From positions 62,001 to 126,000 of the forward strand of contig CALIBL010000002.1 in assembly GCA_938045805.1 (NCBI GenBank): a DNA stretch of 64,000 nt, in the 5' to 3' direction. Both the position numbers and the translations under genes were made by a program. This document shows, piece by piece, positions 44,057 through 52,900 of this stretch. This stretch comes from an uncultured Rubripirellula sp. GTDB taxonomy: Bacteria; Planctomycetota; Planctomycetia; Pirellulales; Pirellulaceae. Below the pieces are notes generated by a model that had not been told where the DNA came from, did not search any database, and saw only the letters and a list, made by a program, of their open reading frames with translations. The first letter of the stretch is position 1, and each line of letters opens with the position of its first letter.

Positions 44057-47000
44057 TTAGCTCGCCTTGCCAAAAGGAAGGCGGAACCAGCGGAACACAG
44101 AATCGATGGCAATCATCGCTATTTGGCTCACGATGAAAATCGATAGCCACATCAAAACGCCAGATGTAAATCCATAACTGTGTAGACCAATCCCCAACTC
44201 GTTGGTTCCAAACCAACTCCACGCGGTGACAACATTGCCGCCGATCGCCAAAAGTGAGAACCCTCTTGCACCCACAAGGCCGTCCCAACGGGCATGCAAC
44301 ATCAGTGCATTCCAGATGACGATCAGCAAGGCTCCGTTTTCTTTCGGATCCCATCCCCAGAAGCGTCCCCAACTATCATCAGCCCACAGCCCTCCAAGAA
44401 CCGTTCCAACAAAGCTGAACAAAATTCCGAAACAGGCAATTCCGTAGCAGCAGCGATACAAATCCCTAAGGGTCTTCGCAGAGCCTCGCAACCATCCCGC
44501 GACGAGATAAGCAATCCCTAGGGTTCCAGCAACCATCGTAGCAACATAGCCGAGAGTTACACTGATCACATGTGTGGCGAGCCAGAACTGTGTATCCAAG
44601 ACCGCCTCGAGAACGGGCATCGTATCACCCGTGTTCAAGCCATAAGCGACCAATAGTGTTAAGGCTCCCGCAGCAGCCGCCAAAACATTTCCGATTCCGT
44701 AACGAAACAGCTTTTCCAAAACCAACGAAAACAGCACTGCCGCCCATCCGATAAATACCGCTGAGGAATAAATGTTGATCACCGGTGCGCGGCCCGTTAT
44801 CGCAATTCGACAAACAATCGCAATGGTATGTATGAGCAACGCAACGATTAACGCCCCCCAAACCCCTTGACGCAACCTCGGCATATTCTTCGCAAAACAG
44901 GCTAAACCAAGAACCAAGGCAATTAGGTAGAGCACCAACGCGGTACCGGTGGGCCAATTAGATTGCATCCATCGCTCCAGCGAGACCATACCACTTCGGT
45001 AACCTGGGATCGGATAGGCTGCTACTAACTCAAGATGCTCATCGACCGCACGATTGAAAGCCTCTGAGTCATTATCGCCATAGGCAGTAATCATGTCCGA
45101 AAATGTTTTAACACCAGGCTTAGCGACAACCGCTTTCGAGTCGTCTGCCGAAGCCTGCTCGCGTAAATGATCAAACCTCGCTGATGCGAACGCGGCCCAC
45201 GAGGGATCGACTGGGTCTAAGTCGATGTCTTCCTGTGATGGGCTAACGATTGCCGGTGCATTCATGCTTTTGAGAGCATTCATTCGATTCTCAAGCTGTC
45301 GCAACGCAAAAAGCAATCGTGTTTGCTCGTCTGCATCAGGGAACATCTGCTTAAACTGCTCTGCTGGGATTTCTTGGAGCGACTGCTCAGGCAACCCAAA
45401 AGTCGCAGCCGTGAGCGTGTACTGTCGGGTGCGACTATCCAACTCAACGAGTTTTCGCTCCTTGAAGGATCGATCCCTTGGCTCTTTTTTCATCGCTGCC
45501 TCAACCTGAGGACTGACTCCATCCCACTTAGCTAGGATCTCGTTGAGCGAATAGAGCTTGCTCTGCCTTCTCTCAAGATCAAGTTCACTTCGCACTTCCT
45601 CTGCATCGATTCGAAACATCCGCAACTGTCTCAAATCAGGACTATCAATTGCCACCTCCATCAACCACTGCATGGCGGACAATTTGAACGAAGATGCTTT
45701 CTCCCGGGAGGTGTCAATGAGCTTACCCACGCCGGCGACTCGCTTCTTGATCTCGGTAGTTGAAGCATCAAGCGGTAAACTTTCTCGATTACTTATCGCC
45801 TTAAGTGCTTGACGCGCGTAAGAGTCCAAAGGCATAACGCGTCCGCGAAAACTAGTTGGTATTGAACCAGCGGTGTAAAAATCAAACTCCGTTTGCCGAG
45901 TCTGTGGTCGCATTGAATACGTCACCGCCTGCCAAGGCACCATCATGTAGACCCCAAGCAAAACAAAGGCACCAACGGTTACCCATGCGGGTGAGAACTT
46001 AAACCTTCCGCGTGCCTGCTCCTCCGAAGCAAGAGTGACCGAATCAGAATCCGTTAACTGAATAACCTGTTTTGCCTCTCGCTCTCGTCTTCGCAAAAAT
46101 CTCGTCAGTGTACCCATGAAATGTGCAAGCATTCCGAGAGCCGTAATGCTGCAAGCCACATAAGGAATCAACCAACCTGAATTACGAACGACTTGAATCC
46201 CGGTCATCTCCTTGCCACCGGGCAAAGCAGAGTAATTTGATTGGTAAAAGGTTTCGCCACGGTAACGCAGTGGGTTGTTCATCCACACCCGTTCACGTCG
46301 ATCCTCTCCAGTCTCTGGATCAATAATTCGAATAAAGGACGAGTAATCTCGCGGCGTCGCTGTACCGCTGTAGGTTACTTGCCGAACATCCTCAAGTTGC
46401 ACCCAGTACGGTTTGACCTCGCGATGCAACTTCAAACCAAATTCATATTTCTTACCAGCTACATCCACCGAATCATAAAGATCCTTGGAGGTACTGCTCG
46501 GCACCAAAATTTCACGATCAGAAATAATCTGACTGACAAGGAAAACACCGAGCGATTCGCTCGTTTCTTTATCAATTAGTTCAATGTAGGCAGATGCTAA
46601 GTTGATTTCCGAATCAGCTCCCCCAGACTTACTTGCCTCTCGTGCAACGACCTCGAGACCAATCCCCGTCGTCGCAAGGTTTTGCTCATCCTTAGGATCT
46701 TCAAGACTTGAGTTCTCGTAGAAAGCCTTCACTCGCACATCAACTGGGAGCTGTGCATCCTGAATCAAATCACCTGATTCTTCAGCTGCCACCAACATCG
46801 ATGCAGGAATGGGAGTCACGATGATCTGCTGGTCTTGCTCATCCTGCTGGAGGAAGGCCAATTCAATCTCATCGAGATTCACCAAGGTGTTCGAGGATTG
46901 TCCCTCTACCAAGGTCAAGCGTTGCTCTAGCTGACGGTCACCGAAAACAAACTGACCAAACATCAGCAAGCCCACGCCTAAATGCAACAGGACGTTACCA

Positions 47001-47737
47001 CCTTGCTTTCCGAACACCATTAGGCAGCCAATCAACATGACGATACCAGCACCAAGCCCCTTGGTAAGCTGCCAGACGATCCGCAACCCTGGATCCCCAA
47101 CACGAAAGCCCGTGAATAAGCAGTAAAGGATGAAGGCTGATGAGATAAGGCAGATCGAATAACCGATCATCTTCACCGTGGAATTAGCCACACGACTACT
47201 TGCTGCCCCGATCATGAAAGTTAGTATCGTTAACGAGGCTAACACGACCGCCCAGAGCACTTGATAACTGATCGGCGGCACACCTTGCAGGCCATCGCTG
47301 CTGTGACCAGCAGAGATCACCAGACCAGCTAATACACCTCCCAGTGCGATTAGCCCCCACCCGGATTGTGCCCTTGCGCCCTTGGCCTGAATACGGAAGC
47401 GAGTCACTTTCGCAGCAACCAAATTGATCATCAACAGCATCCCGATCATCGCCCCTCCCGGGATCGGAATCACGCCCGGAATCGGGGTGTCATGGCGATA
47501 AAATGCCTGTGGAAAGAAATCATCCAAGTGCAATGGAGCAATCCACGATAAAAAATATCTCTGTTTGACCTCAAGCATATTCATCTCGTCCTGAGCCAAG
47601 GTACCAACCATGACAATGACGAGCGAAAGTGCAAAGAGTGCAACCGTCAAGCGAAGCGAGCCGAGGGCTTTTAATACCAAAGCTGGACTCGTCGCTGGTT
47701 CGGATGAAACTGCGACAGATGGTGTTGTAGTTGACAT
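44057..47737 (-). CDS. ccsBA: Fused cytochrome c biogenesis protein ResB-CcsA (CcsBA)
   Basis: A 1226-residue fusion of the two System II proteins that carry haem across the membrane and attach it to apocytochrome c. The amino half is ResB/CcsB-like: KALGSLRLTVALFALSLVIV with further helices, a large extracytoplasmic domain and VWMNNPLRYRGETFYQSNY. A soluble middle of several hundred residues begins around SIPTSFRGRVMPLDSYARQAL. The last part is CcsA-like, with LATHVISVTLGYVATMVAGTLG and the haem-handling GRFWGWDPKENGALLIVIWNA (WWD region), and flanking histidines. The middle is much larger than in Helicobacter CcsBA. Start ATG at 47737; a TTG at 47761 adds eight residues. It likely serves the cytochromes of this cluster. 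Confidence 0.93.
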   Translation of the reverse strand: MSTTTPSVAVSSEPATSPALVLKALGSLRLTVALFALSLVIVMVGTLAQDEMNMLEVKQRYFLSWIAPLHLDDFFPQAFYRHDTPIPGVIPIPGGAMIGMLLMINLVAAKVTRFRIQAKGARAQSGWGLIALGGVLAGLVISAGHSSDGLQGVPPISYQVLWAVVLASLTILTFMIGAASSRVANSTVKMIGYSICLISSAFILYCLFTGFRVGDPGLRIVWQLTKGLGAGIVMLIGCLMVFGKQGGNVLLHLGVGLLMFGQFVFGDRQLEQRLTLVEGQSSNTLVNLDEIELAFLQQDEQDQQIIVTPIPASMLVAAEESGDLIQDAQLPVDVRVKAFYENSSLEDPKDEQNLATTGIGLEVVAREASKSGGADSEINLASAYIELIDKETSESLGVFLVSQIISDREILVPSSTSKDLYDSVDVAGKKYEFGLKLHREVKPYWVQLEDVRQVTYSGTATPRDYSSFIRIIDPETGEDRRERVWMNNPLRYRGETFYQSNYSALPGGKEMTGIQVVRNSGWLIPYVACSITALGMLAHFMGTLTRFLRRREREAKQVIQLTDSDSVTLASEEQARGRFKFSPAWVTVGAFVLLGVYMMVPWQAVTYSMRPQTRQTEFDFYTAGSIPTSFRGRVMPLDSYARQALKAISNRESLPLDASTTEIKKRVAGVGKLIDTSREKASSFKLSAMQWLMEVAIDSPDLRQLRMFRIDAEEVRSELDLERRQSKLYSLNEILAKWDGVSPQVEAAMKKEPRDRSFKERKLVELDSRTRQYTLTAATFGLPEQSLQEIPAEQFKQMFPDADEQTRLLFALRQLENRMNALKSMNAPAIVSPSQEDIDLDPVDPSWAAFASARFDHLREQASADDSKAVVAKPGVKTFSDMITAYGDNDSEAFNRAVDEHLELVAAYPIPGYRSGMVSLERWMQSNWPTGTALVLYLIALVLGLACFAKNMPRLRQGVWGALIVALLIHTIAIVCRIAITGRAPVINIYSSAVFIGWAAVLFSLVLEKLFRYGIGNVLAAAAGALTLLVAYGLNTGDTMPVLEAVLDTQFWLATHVISVTLGYVATMVAGTLGIAYLVAGWLRGSAKTLRDLYRCCYGIACFGILFSFVGTVLGGLWADDSWGRFWGWDPKENGALLIVIWNALMLHARWDGLVGARGFSLLAIGGNVVTAWSWFGTNELGIGLHSYGFTSGVLMWLSIFIVSQIAMIAIDSVFRWFRLPFGKAS

Positions 47738-47773
47738 TGAATTTCTAGTTCTGCTGAACAAAAACCTTACGGC

Positions 47774-48868
47774 TTAAAAATTAAAGCGAAGACTTTCTAG
47801 GAAGTCGCGAATCTTATCACCTTGAGCCTCAACCGTTTGCGATGGGCCGGTCATCTTGATGAATACGCTTTGCTGATCACCCAAAGGCACTATGGTTGCG
47901 TCGATGCACATATCTACTTGTTCTGCATCTGACCTTAGTAAGAACCGCTGTGCCTCGCGTCCATCAACTTGAATTTGAATCGACTCGGCAATTGACTGAT
48001 CGACCAATTCGTCCGGTGCTTCCCCTTGAATGACCTGACCGAGCCAGCGTTTTACATTGCCTCTCAAATCTCCACCGGCCACGATAACAGTCATCTCAGC
48101 AACAGCATCATCCGGCCCCACGTTAAACGAGGCTAAACGCATCGAACTCGCTTTTCCATCCCGCCATGTACTCGGCCGTACGTATTCCAGACGAGGATCA
48201 TCATTTGATGCAAGTTTGTTATCCCCCTTGGTTTCGGGGGTCTGGCTTAGTGTTGCAGCAGGCGCCATCTGATTCCCTCCCGCGAAAGGGGGTACCATGG
48301 AGTTTGATATGCCGGATGGCTCTCCGGTAAGATCCACCCACACTCCTGGCCCGTCCGAGGAAGTCGCAGCAAGAATCTCACCGCCCGCCAGAGGCTCCGA
48401 AGAATTATCAAGCCCCAGTTGCCCACGCCATCGATTTACGTTTGCAACGACCTGTTGGTTCCAATCCTCCTGACGCGTCAGTGAAGAGACGCTGATATCA
48501 AGTTGCTTTTCGGCTGTTTCGACTGATAAACTAGCAAACCTCATTGGCTTATCAGCTGCTCTCCTCCAACCTTCCGGCAGCGAATTCAACAAGGGTCCTT
48601 GATCGGCGAAGGAAACTCCTTCCACAAATCCCCTGAAATCATTACCAATCGCCGCAATTGAGGACTCCGGTCCCATCACTTTAAAGAACCAAACTTGATC
48701 CCCCCGTGGGAACATTGCCCCGAGCATCCTCTGTTTCTTAGGCATCAACTCGGAGGGCACTGCGGTAGAGATGACATAGGTCTCTATGGACGCAGGTTGA
48801 TCGCATCCAGCGGCAGCAGTCAAGACAACGGCTATCGCAGTTACCGCATAAATGATGGGATTTTTCAT
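47774..48868 (-). CDS. Lipoprotein with two related domains, unknown function
   Basis: About 364 residues. The ATG at 48868 gives a lipoprotein signal (IIYAVTAIAVVLTAAAGC), so the mature protein is probably attached to a membrane. Two copies of a similar domain are visible: MLGAMFPRGDQVWFFKVMGP...FRGFVEGVSF in the first half and DATIVPLGDQQSVFIKMTGP...IRDFLESLRF at the end, each followed or preceded by a WRRAADKP or WRDGKASS-type stretch. I do not recognise a named family. It is followed after 36 bases by the CcsBA fusion on the same strand, suggesting an accessory role in cytochrome maturation or envelope function. Confidence 0.75.
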   Translation of the reverse strand: MKNPIIYAVTAIAVVLTAAAGCDQPASIETYVISTAVPSELMPKKQRMLGAMFPRGDQVWFFKVMGPESSIAAIGNDFRGFVEGVSFADQGPLLNSLPEGWRRAADKPMRFASLSVETAEKQLDISVSSLTRQEDWNQQVVANVNRWRGQLGLDNSSEPLAGGEILAATSSDGPGVWVDLTGEPSGISNSMVPPFAGGNQMAPAATLSQTPETKGDNKLASNDDPRLEYVRPSTWRDGKASSMRLASFNVGPDDAVAEMTVIVAGGDLRGNVKRWLGQVIQGEAPDELVDQSIAESIQIQVDGREAQRFLLRSDAEQVDMCIDATIVPLGDQQSVFIKMTGPSQTVEAQGDKIRDFLESLRFNF

Positions 48869-49182
48869 CTGTGATTGAATTAATGGCACATGGATCGGAT
48901 CGGTCGATCCAAAAATAAGGGCAGAGAGAAAAAGCAATGAGATCGTTCCGAACTAATGCCATCAGAAGCCAAACAATCGCTGAAAGGTATCTTCGCAGTC
49001 CGGACTCATACTATAAACCGCCGTGAAGTTCAGTTCGTACCCAACCTGAACCAGACAACGACGTGGCGAACCTTCCCTAACGAAAATAGGAAATGTAGGG
49101 ATTATAGAGGTGCTTGTAGTGACCAAGCACGCTTGCCCCTGCGGACCAACAACGAACACCTTATCGGATGTTCATGTTGAGA

Positions 49183-50421
49183 TTACCAACCCATCATATC
49201 AATCAAAGCATCGGTGAGTGAGCTAACCGGAGCCGTGGGCTCCGCGTAAGTCCAAAGATTACGCACCAGATCGGTCATTAGCATTCCACCCAAACTCATC
49301 ACGCAGATGATGAGTACGAGGGTCACGCACTGGAGAAGCGTGAAAGGTACCTCGTAGGCCATACCAGCTCGAGGTGCTACGACCTGTCCACTGAGATCGC
49401 CCGAATCGTCCAAGGCGATTGCCTCGTCATCGGCATCCAAAGCGAGTGCATCACCAGAATCGGAAGCCGCAGCAAAGACTCCATCGTCAAGTGCATCCGC
49501 AGCACCGAAAGCATCATCTTCGGCAAACTCTACCGCGTCAGCAATTGCCTCTGACTCTTCCACTTCGATTACCTGGGAGCCGCTATCTAACTCAGCATCT
49601 AAACCAATGCCCGAAGGAGAGAGTTGAAACTCCTCATCTGCCTCAAAATCAGCCGCTAAATCACCAGATTTGGATCCGCTGTTGCTACCATCAGCGAGCT
49701 CAACATCGAGATCCAAGGAGGATATGCTACTTCCAGCAAGATCCAGAGGCTCACTCTCGAGTGAGAGTCCGCTGTCTGACGGACTCATCAAATTGATGCC
49801 ACTATCCCCAGCAATCGAAATATCACTGCCAGCACTACCCAACATCAAATCGTCATCATCGGCTGCGATGACTAAATCATCATCCTCCGCCAAAGCATCA
49901 TCCGCTTCGCCAGCAGGGTCGAGACCACTTCCGGCAAGCAAATCAGAGCCACCGCCATCATCTGATCCAAGGAGATCCAACTCGCTCAGAACACCACTGC
50001 TGGGGCTACTACCCGTTGCCGCATCTGAACCACTGAGCACATCGAGATCATCCATTAACTCAAGACTACTTGCGCCCGAACCACCATCAGTTGCCTGATC
50101 GCTTGCGAGCTCAATATCAGCCGAATCATGGGAAATAGCAGCGTCACTGAGCTTTAGTTCTGAAGAATCGATTTCCAGAAGATCCTCACCCTCACTCTCT
50201 AGCAATAAATCCCCCGATTCCATCAAGTCGCTCGATGCACCGGAGGAGTCAAGTTCATCAGCCAAATCATCAGCTAGCTGCTCAATCGCATCCTCTGGAA
50301 ATTTCCAGCTTGAGCCGTCCTTGAATCCTCTCACCTGACCCTGACTGCGAAGGTCCACAAGGCGATCCGTTGAAATACCCAGTTTTTTGGCGGCTTCTTC
50401 AAGAGATAGGTAATTGGCCAT
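49183..50421 (-). CDS. HTH-domain protein with long acidic linker and membrane helix
   Basis: A 412-residue protein in three parts. Residues 1-55 form an excisionase/MerR-like helix-turn-helix (YLSLEEAAKKLGISTDRLVD, then WKFPEDAIEQL). Residues from about 60 to 350 are extremely rich in Asp, Glu, Ser, Leu, Ala and Gly in short irregular repeats (for example LDLLGSDDGGGSDLLAG). Near the carboxyl end is one membrane helix (LLQCVTLVLIICVMSLGGMLM) and a short tail. A DNA-binding-type domain tethered to the membrane by a charged disordered linker is an odd layout that I recognise from planctomycetes, without known function. Start ATG at 50421; upstream frame to 50475 is less likely. Confidence 0.75.
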   Translation of the reverse strand: MANYLSLEEAAKKLGISTDRLVDLRSQGQVRGFKDGSSWKFPEDAIEQLADDLADELDSSGASSDLMESGDLLLESEGEDLLEIDSSELKLSDAAISHDSADIELASDQATDGGSGASSLELMDDLDVLSGSDAATGSSPSSGVLSELDLLGSDDGGGSDLLAGSGLDPAGEADDALAEDDDLVIAADDDDLMLGSAGSDISIAGDSGINLMSPSDSGLSLESEPLDLAGSSISSLDLDVELADGSNSGSKSGDLAADFEADEEFQLSPSGIGLDAELDSGSQVIEVEESEAIADAVEFAEDDAFGAADALDDGVFAAASDSGDALALDADDEAIALDDSGDLSGQVVAPRAGMAYEVPFTLLQCVTLVLIICVMSLGGMLMTDLVRNLWTYAEPTAPVSSLTDALIDMMGW

Positions 50422-50542
50422 GTGATTTCTTACTAAGCAGTGAGCTGATTGAGATGCGTAATGTTCAACACCCAAAATTCAATTGGGCAACTCAAAAACC
50501 GACGTTCCTAGAGACGAAAAGGTTGATGCGATGCGAGTTTCG

Positions 50543-50989
50543 CTAATCACTTAACCCCCGAATCTCATCGGGAAGTGGGTCGGTAACGTTTAACTGAAGT
50601 GAAAAGTCAGCGTCGATTGGTCGGCTGCTAACGAGGTGAATCTCGCCCGCAGCATCAATATGATACACAGCCATCCAAAATTTTTCGGTATTAACTAGGG
50701 TAATTGTCTGAGTTCCTGTGGCAGTACAGCCGGCGAAACCAATCACAGACCCCGCTGCTCCGACCCGCGCCACCTCGACGTTGTCCGATGCCGGATTCGC
50801 TGAAGATGCCAGGGCCGAACCACCCCCATGCAGGGGTGCACGCTGGCCCACACCGGAGGAAATGAGCATCAGTAATAACGCCACGAAAAACCAGGATCTC
50901 TTGTAATTTCCAACGAAACACAAGCTATTTCGAAACAAGAGACGACACCGCTGGATGACTTCAAAGCTTTGATGTGGGCCAAAGAACAT
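50543..50989 (-). CDS. Secreted hypothetical protein
   Basis: A 148-residue protein with a hydrophobic segment (SWFFVALLLMLISSGVG) that likely directs export, then a low-complexity Ala/Gly/Ser part and a compact domain with QTITLVNTEKFWMAVYHID and GEIHLVSSRPIDADFSLQLN. Small proteins with this VYHID...G.I.L.SSR pattern are common in planctomycetes, with no known role. It lies just upstream of the HTH/acidic membrane protein gene on the same strand, 121 bases away, and could be co-transcribed. Confidence 0.65.
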   Translation of the reverse strand: MFFGPHQSFEVIQRCRLLFRNSLCFVGNYKRSWFFVALLLMLISSGVGQRAPLHGGGSALASSANPASDNVEVARVGAAGSVIGFAGCTATGTQTITLVNTEKFWMAVYHIDAAGEIHLVSSRPIDADFSLQLNVTDPLPDEIRGLSD

Positions 50990-51301
50990 CGCGACAACCG
51001 AAAAAAACTGTGATGGGAGCGTCTTCAGAACATACGACTTCGGCTAGTTAAACCGAGGCAACATCGATGAAAGTTCGATACTAGAAACCAAGGCCCGTTC
51101 GTCGCAAGAGAAGAAAAACCCGAGCCCGTTCCTCTGGAGCAAACCGTCCAACGGCCTCCTCGCTGTAAAAATGTAGTGATTGAATGGATTATTCAGGCGG
51201 AAACAACCGATAACTCCGATACGTTGCATCGTGGGCGAGTTCATTTAATTCTAACCTGCGAACGCTCAATTGCTTTTCCCTGAACTGCAAGGTTATTCGC
51301 C
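50990..51301. other. Divergent intergenic region before the proton-channel operon
   Basis: About 310 bases between the divergent secreted hypothetical gene and the MotA/TolQ/ExbB operon. No gene, strong hairpin or clear promoter pair was found; it must contain the promoters for both directions. Confidence 0.5.
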
Positions 51302-52900
51302 GTGTGCCCATCCGTTGACACCGAGATACCGAATGAAGAGCTCCAAAACGTCCAGGAGAACGCAGAACAGCTCAAAGAAGTGAAGCCGCAAGAAGAAGCA
51401 ATCTCGGAGTCTAACTTCCTGACTTCTATGCTTCTTGGATCCGCACTCTCGAGTGCCTTTCTGACGCTAGCAATCCAATCCCCAGAAGGATCGACACTGC
51501 AACGCTACTTTTTGGGGCATCCCATCGCAATGACTGCGACGGTTCTGTTTTGGTTTGCCTCTTCTATTCTGGTTCTCAAGTGCGTTTGGCTGATAAGTCA
51601 GAAGCGACAGTTAACGATTCTTCGCGACGAAGATTTCTCGCCTGAACTGCCAAATGTTTCGCCATCGGAAAATTGGTACAAGGAAAATCATGCTGGCTAT
51701 GTTGCTCGTGCCTGGGATGAGACCCTAAAGCAACTTCCACCAACTTTTTTCAACAATCTTTTTGTAAAGCGTTTAGCCGAAGTTGTTCACCGTCAAAGCC
51801 AGCGAGGCTCCTCAAAACACTTGGCAGATGATTTACGAGAACTTTCCAACCGAGACGCTGATGCAGCACATGACTCTTACGGGTTGGTACGAATCATCAG
51901 CTGGGCCATACCAATGCTCGGTTTTCTGGGGACGGTGATTGGAATCACACAAACTCTTGGGGGACTCGATTTTTCAAATGGCACCGCCGCCGTAGAAAAT
52001 CTGAAAAGCGGCCTCTATGTCGCCTTTGACACGACCGCTGTTGGCCTCGTCCTGTCGGTCCTCGCTATCTTCATCCAGTTTCCAATTGAGCGTGCCGAAC
52101 AAAGATTGTTGGCGGTAGTTGACTCGCGAGTTGGCAACCTCGTCTCATCACATCTACCCAACGCCGATGAAGGCAGAAACGAGACGGAACTGGTCTCTTA
52201 CTTGATCGACGGGGTGAAAACAGCGATTGCTGAATCGATGAATCAGCAAGCAAGCCTCTGGCGAGAAACCATCTCTGAAGCAGACCAATACTGGAAGAAT
52301 ACTCAAACTAGTCAGGCGGCTCAGATCAAGACCGCGATTGAGTCGGCACTCACGCCCGCAATCGTTCAGTTTTCCGACGGAGCCACCCAGGCATTCCGAG
52401 CGTTTACCGACGGCTTGGAGAATCACTCGAGAAGTATGGCAAATAACTCTGATAGGTTCGAACAGAACGCTCAGCAACTGTTCCAAAGTTCACATCAAGA
52501 CCTGACTGATCAACTTAATCAGTCATTCAATGTGAGCCTAGAACGTCAAGAGCAAATTCTCGACGATGCCATTAACAGCATCCAGCAACTACACCAGGCA
52601 TGGTCGTCATCGATTGTCTCGCTCCAATCTGCGGCAAATGAATCAGAAGTGAATCGCCAGAGAGAACACGAAAGAACAGCTCGTGATCACACAGAGTCAT
52701 TGCTGCTGCTTCAAAAGTCACTCGACGCCAACCTAACACAACTTAGCGCAAGTAATAACGCAATCAAGCATCAACTCTCCAACGATTTAAGCTCAAACCT
52801 CACCGAAGCGATGCGTTACTTGGCAAGATCAGTTGATCAATTATCAAAACAACTTAGCGATGATCAGGGCCGAAACCGTTCCGTGAGGCCGGCAGCATGA
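51302..52900 (+). CDS. MotA/TolQ/ExbB proton channel family protein with long helical tail
   Basis: A 532-residue protein with a GTG start. Four membrane segments are expected (about 39-58, 75-98, 198-222 and 240-263). The family hallmarks lie in the third and fourth: MLGFLGTVIGITQTLGGL and LKSGLYVAFDTTAVGLVLSVLAI, which includes the channel-lining TT pair. The last 270 residues are a long polar, heptad-like tail rich in Gln, Ser and Asn, unlike ExbB or TolQ but reminiscent of ZorA. It is the first gene of a three-gene operon; its stop overlaps the next start by four bases (ATGA). It probably forms the pentameric channel of a proton-driven motor. Confidence 0.85.
   Translation: MCPSVDTEIPNEELQNVQENAEQLKEVKPQEEAISESNFLTSMLLGSALSSAFLTLAIQSPEGSTLQRYFLGHPIAMTATVLFWFASSILVLKCVWLISQKRQLTILRDEDFSPELPNVSPSENWYKENHAGYVARAWDETLKQLPPTFFNNLFVKRLAEVVHRQSQRGSSKHLADDLRELSNRDADAAHDSYGLVRIISWAIPMLGFLGTVIGITQTLGGLDFSNGTAAVENLKSGLYVAFDTTAVGLVLSVLAIFIQFPIERAEQRLLAVVDSRVGNLVSSHLPNADEGRNETELVSYLIDGVKTAIAESMNQQASLWRETISEADQYWKNTQTSQAAQIKTAIESALTPAIVQFSDGATQAFRAFTDGLENHSRSMANNSDRFEQNAQQLFQSSHQDLTDQLNQSFNVSLERQEQILDDAINSIQQLHQAWSSSIVSLQSAANESEVNRQREHERTARDHTESLLLLQKSLDANLTQLSASNNAIKHQLSNDLSSNLTEAMRYLARSVDQLSKQLSDDQGRNRSVRPAA

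Noticed and set aside
49419..50098. Long plus-strand frames antisense to the acidic-repeat protein gene
   Set aside because: They are by-products of the repetitive codon pattern of the real gene on the other strand and translate to His/Pro/Gln- or Ser-rich low-complexity sequence.
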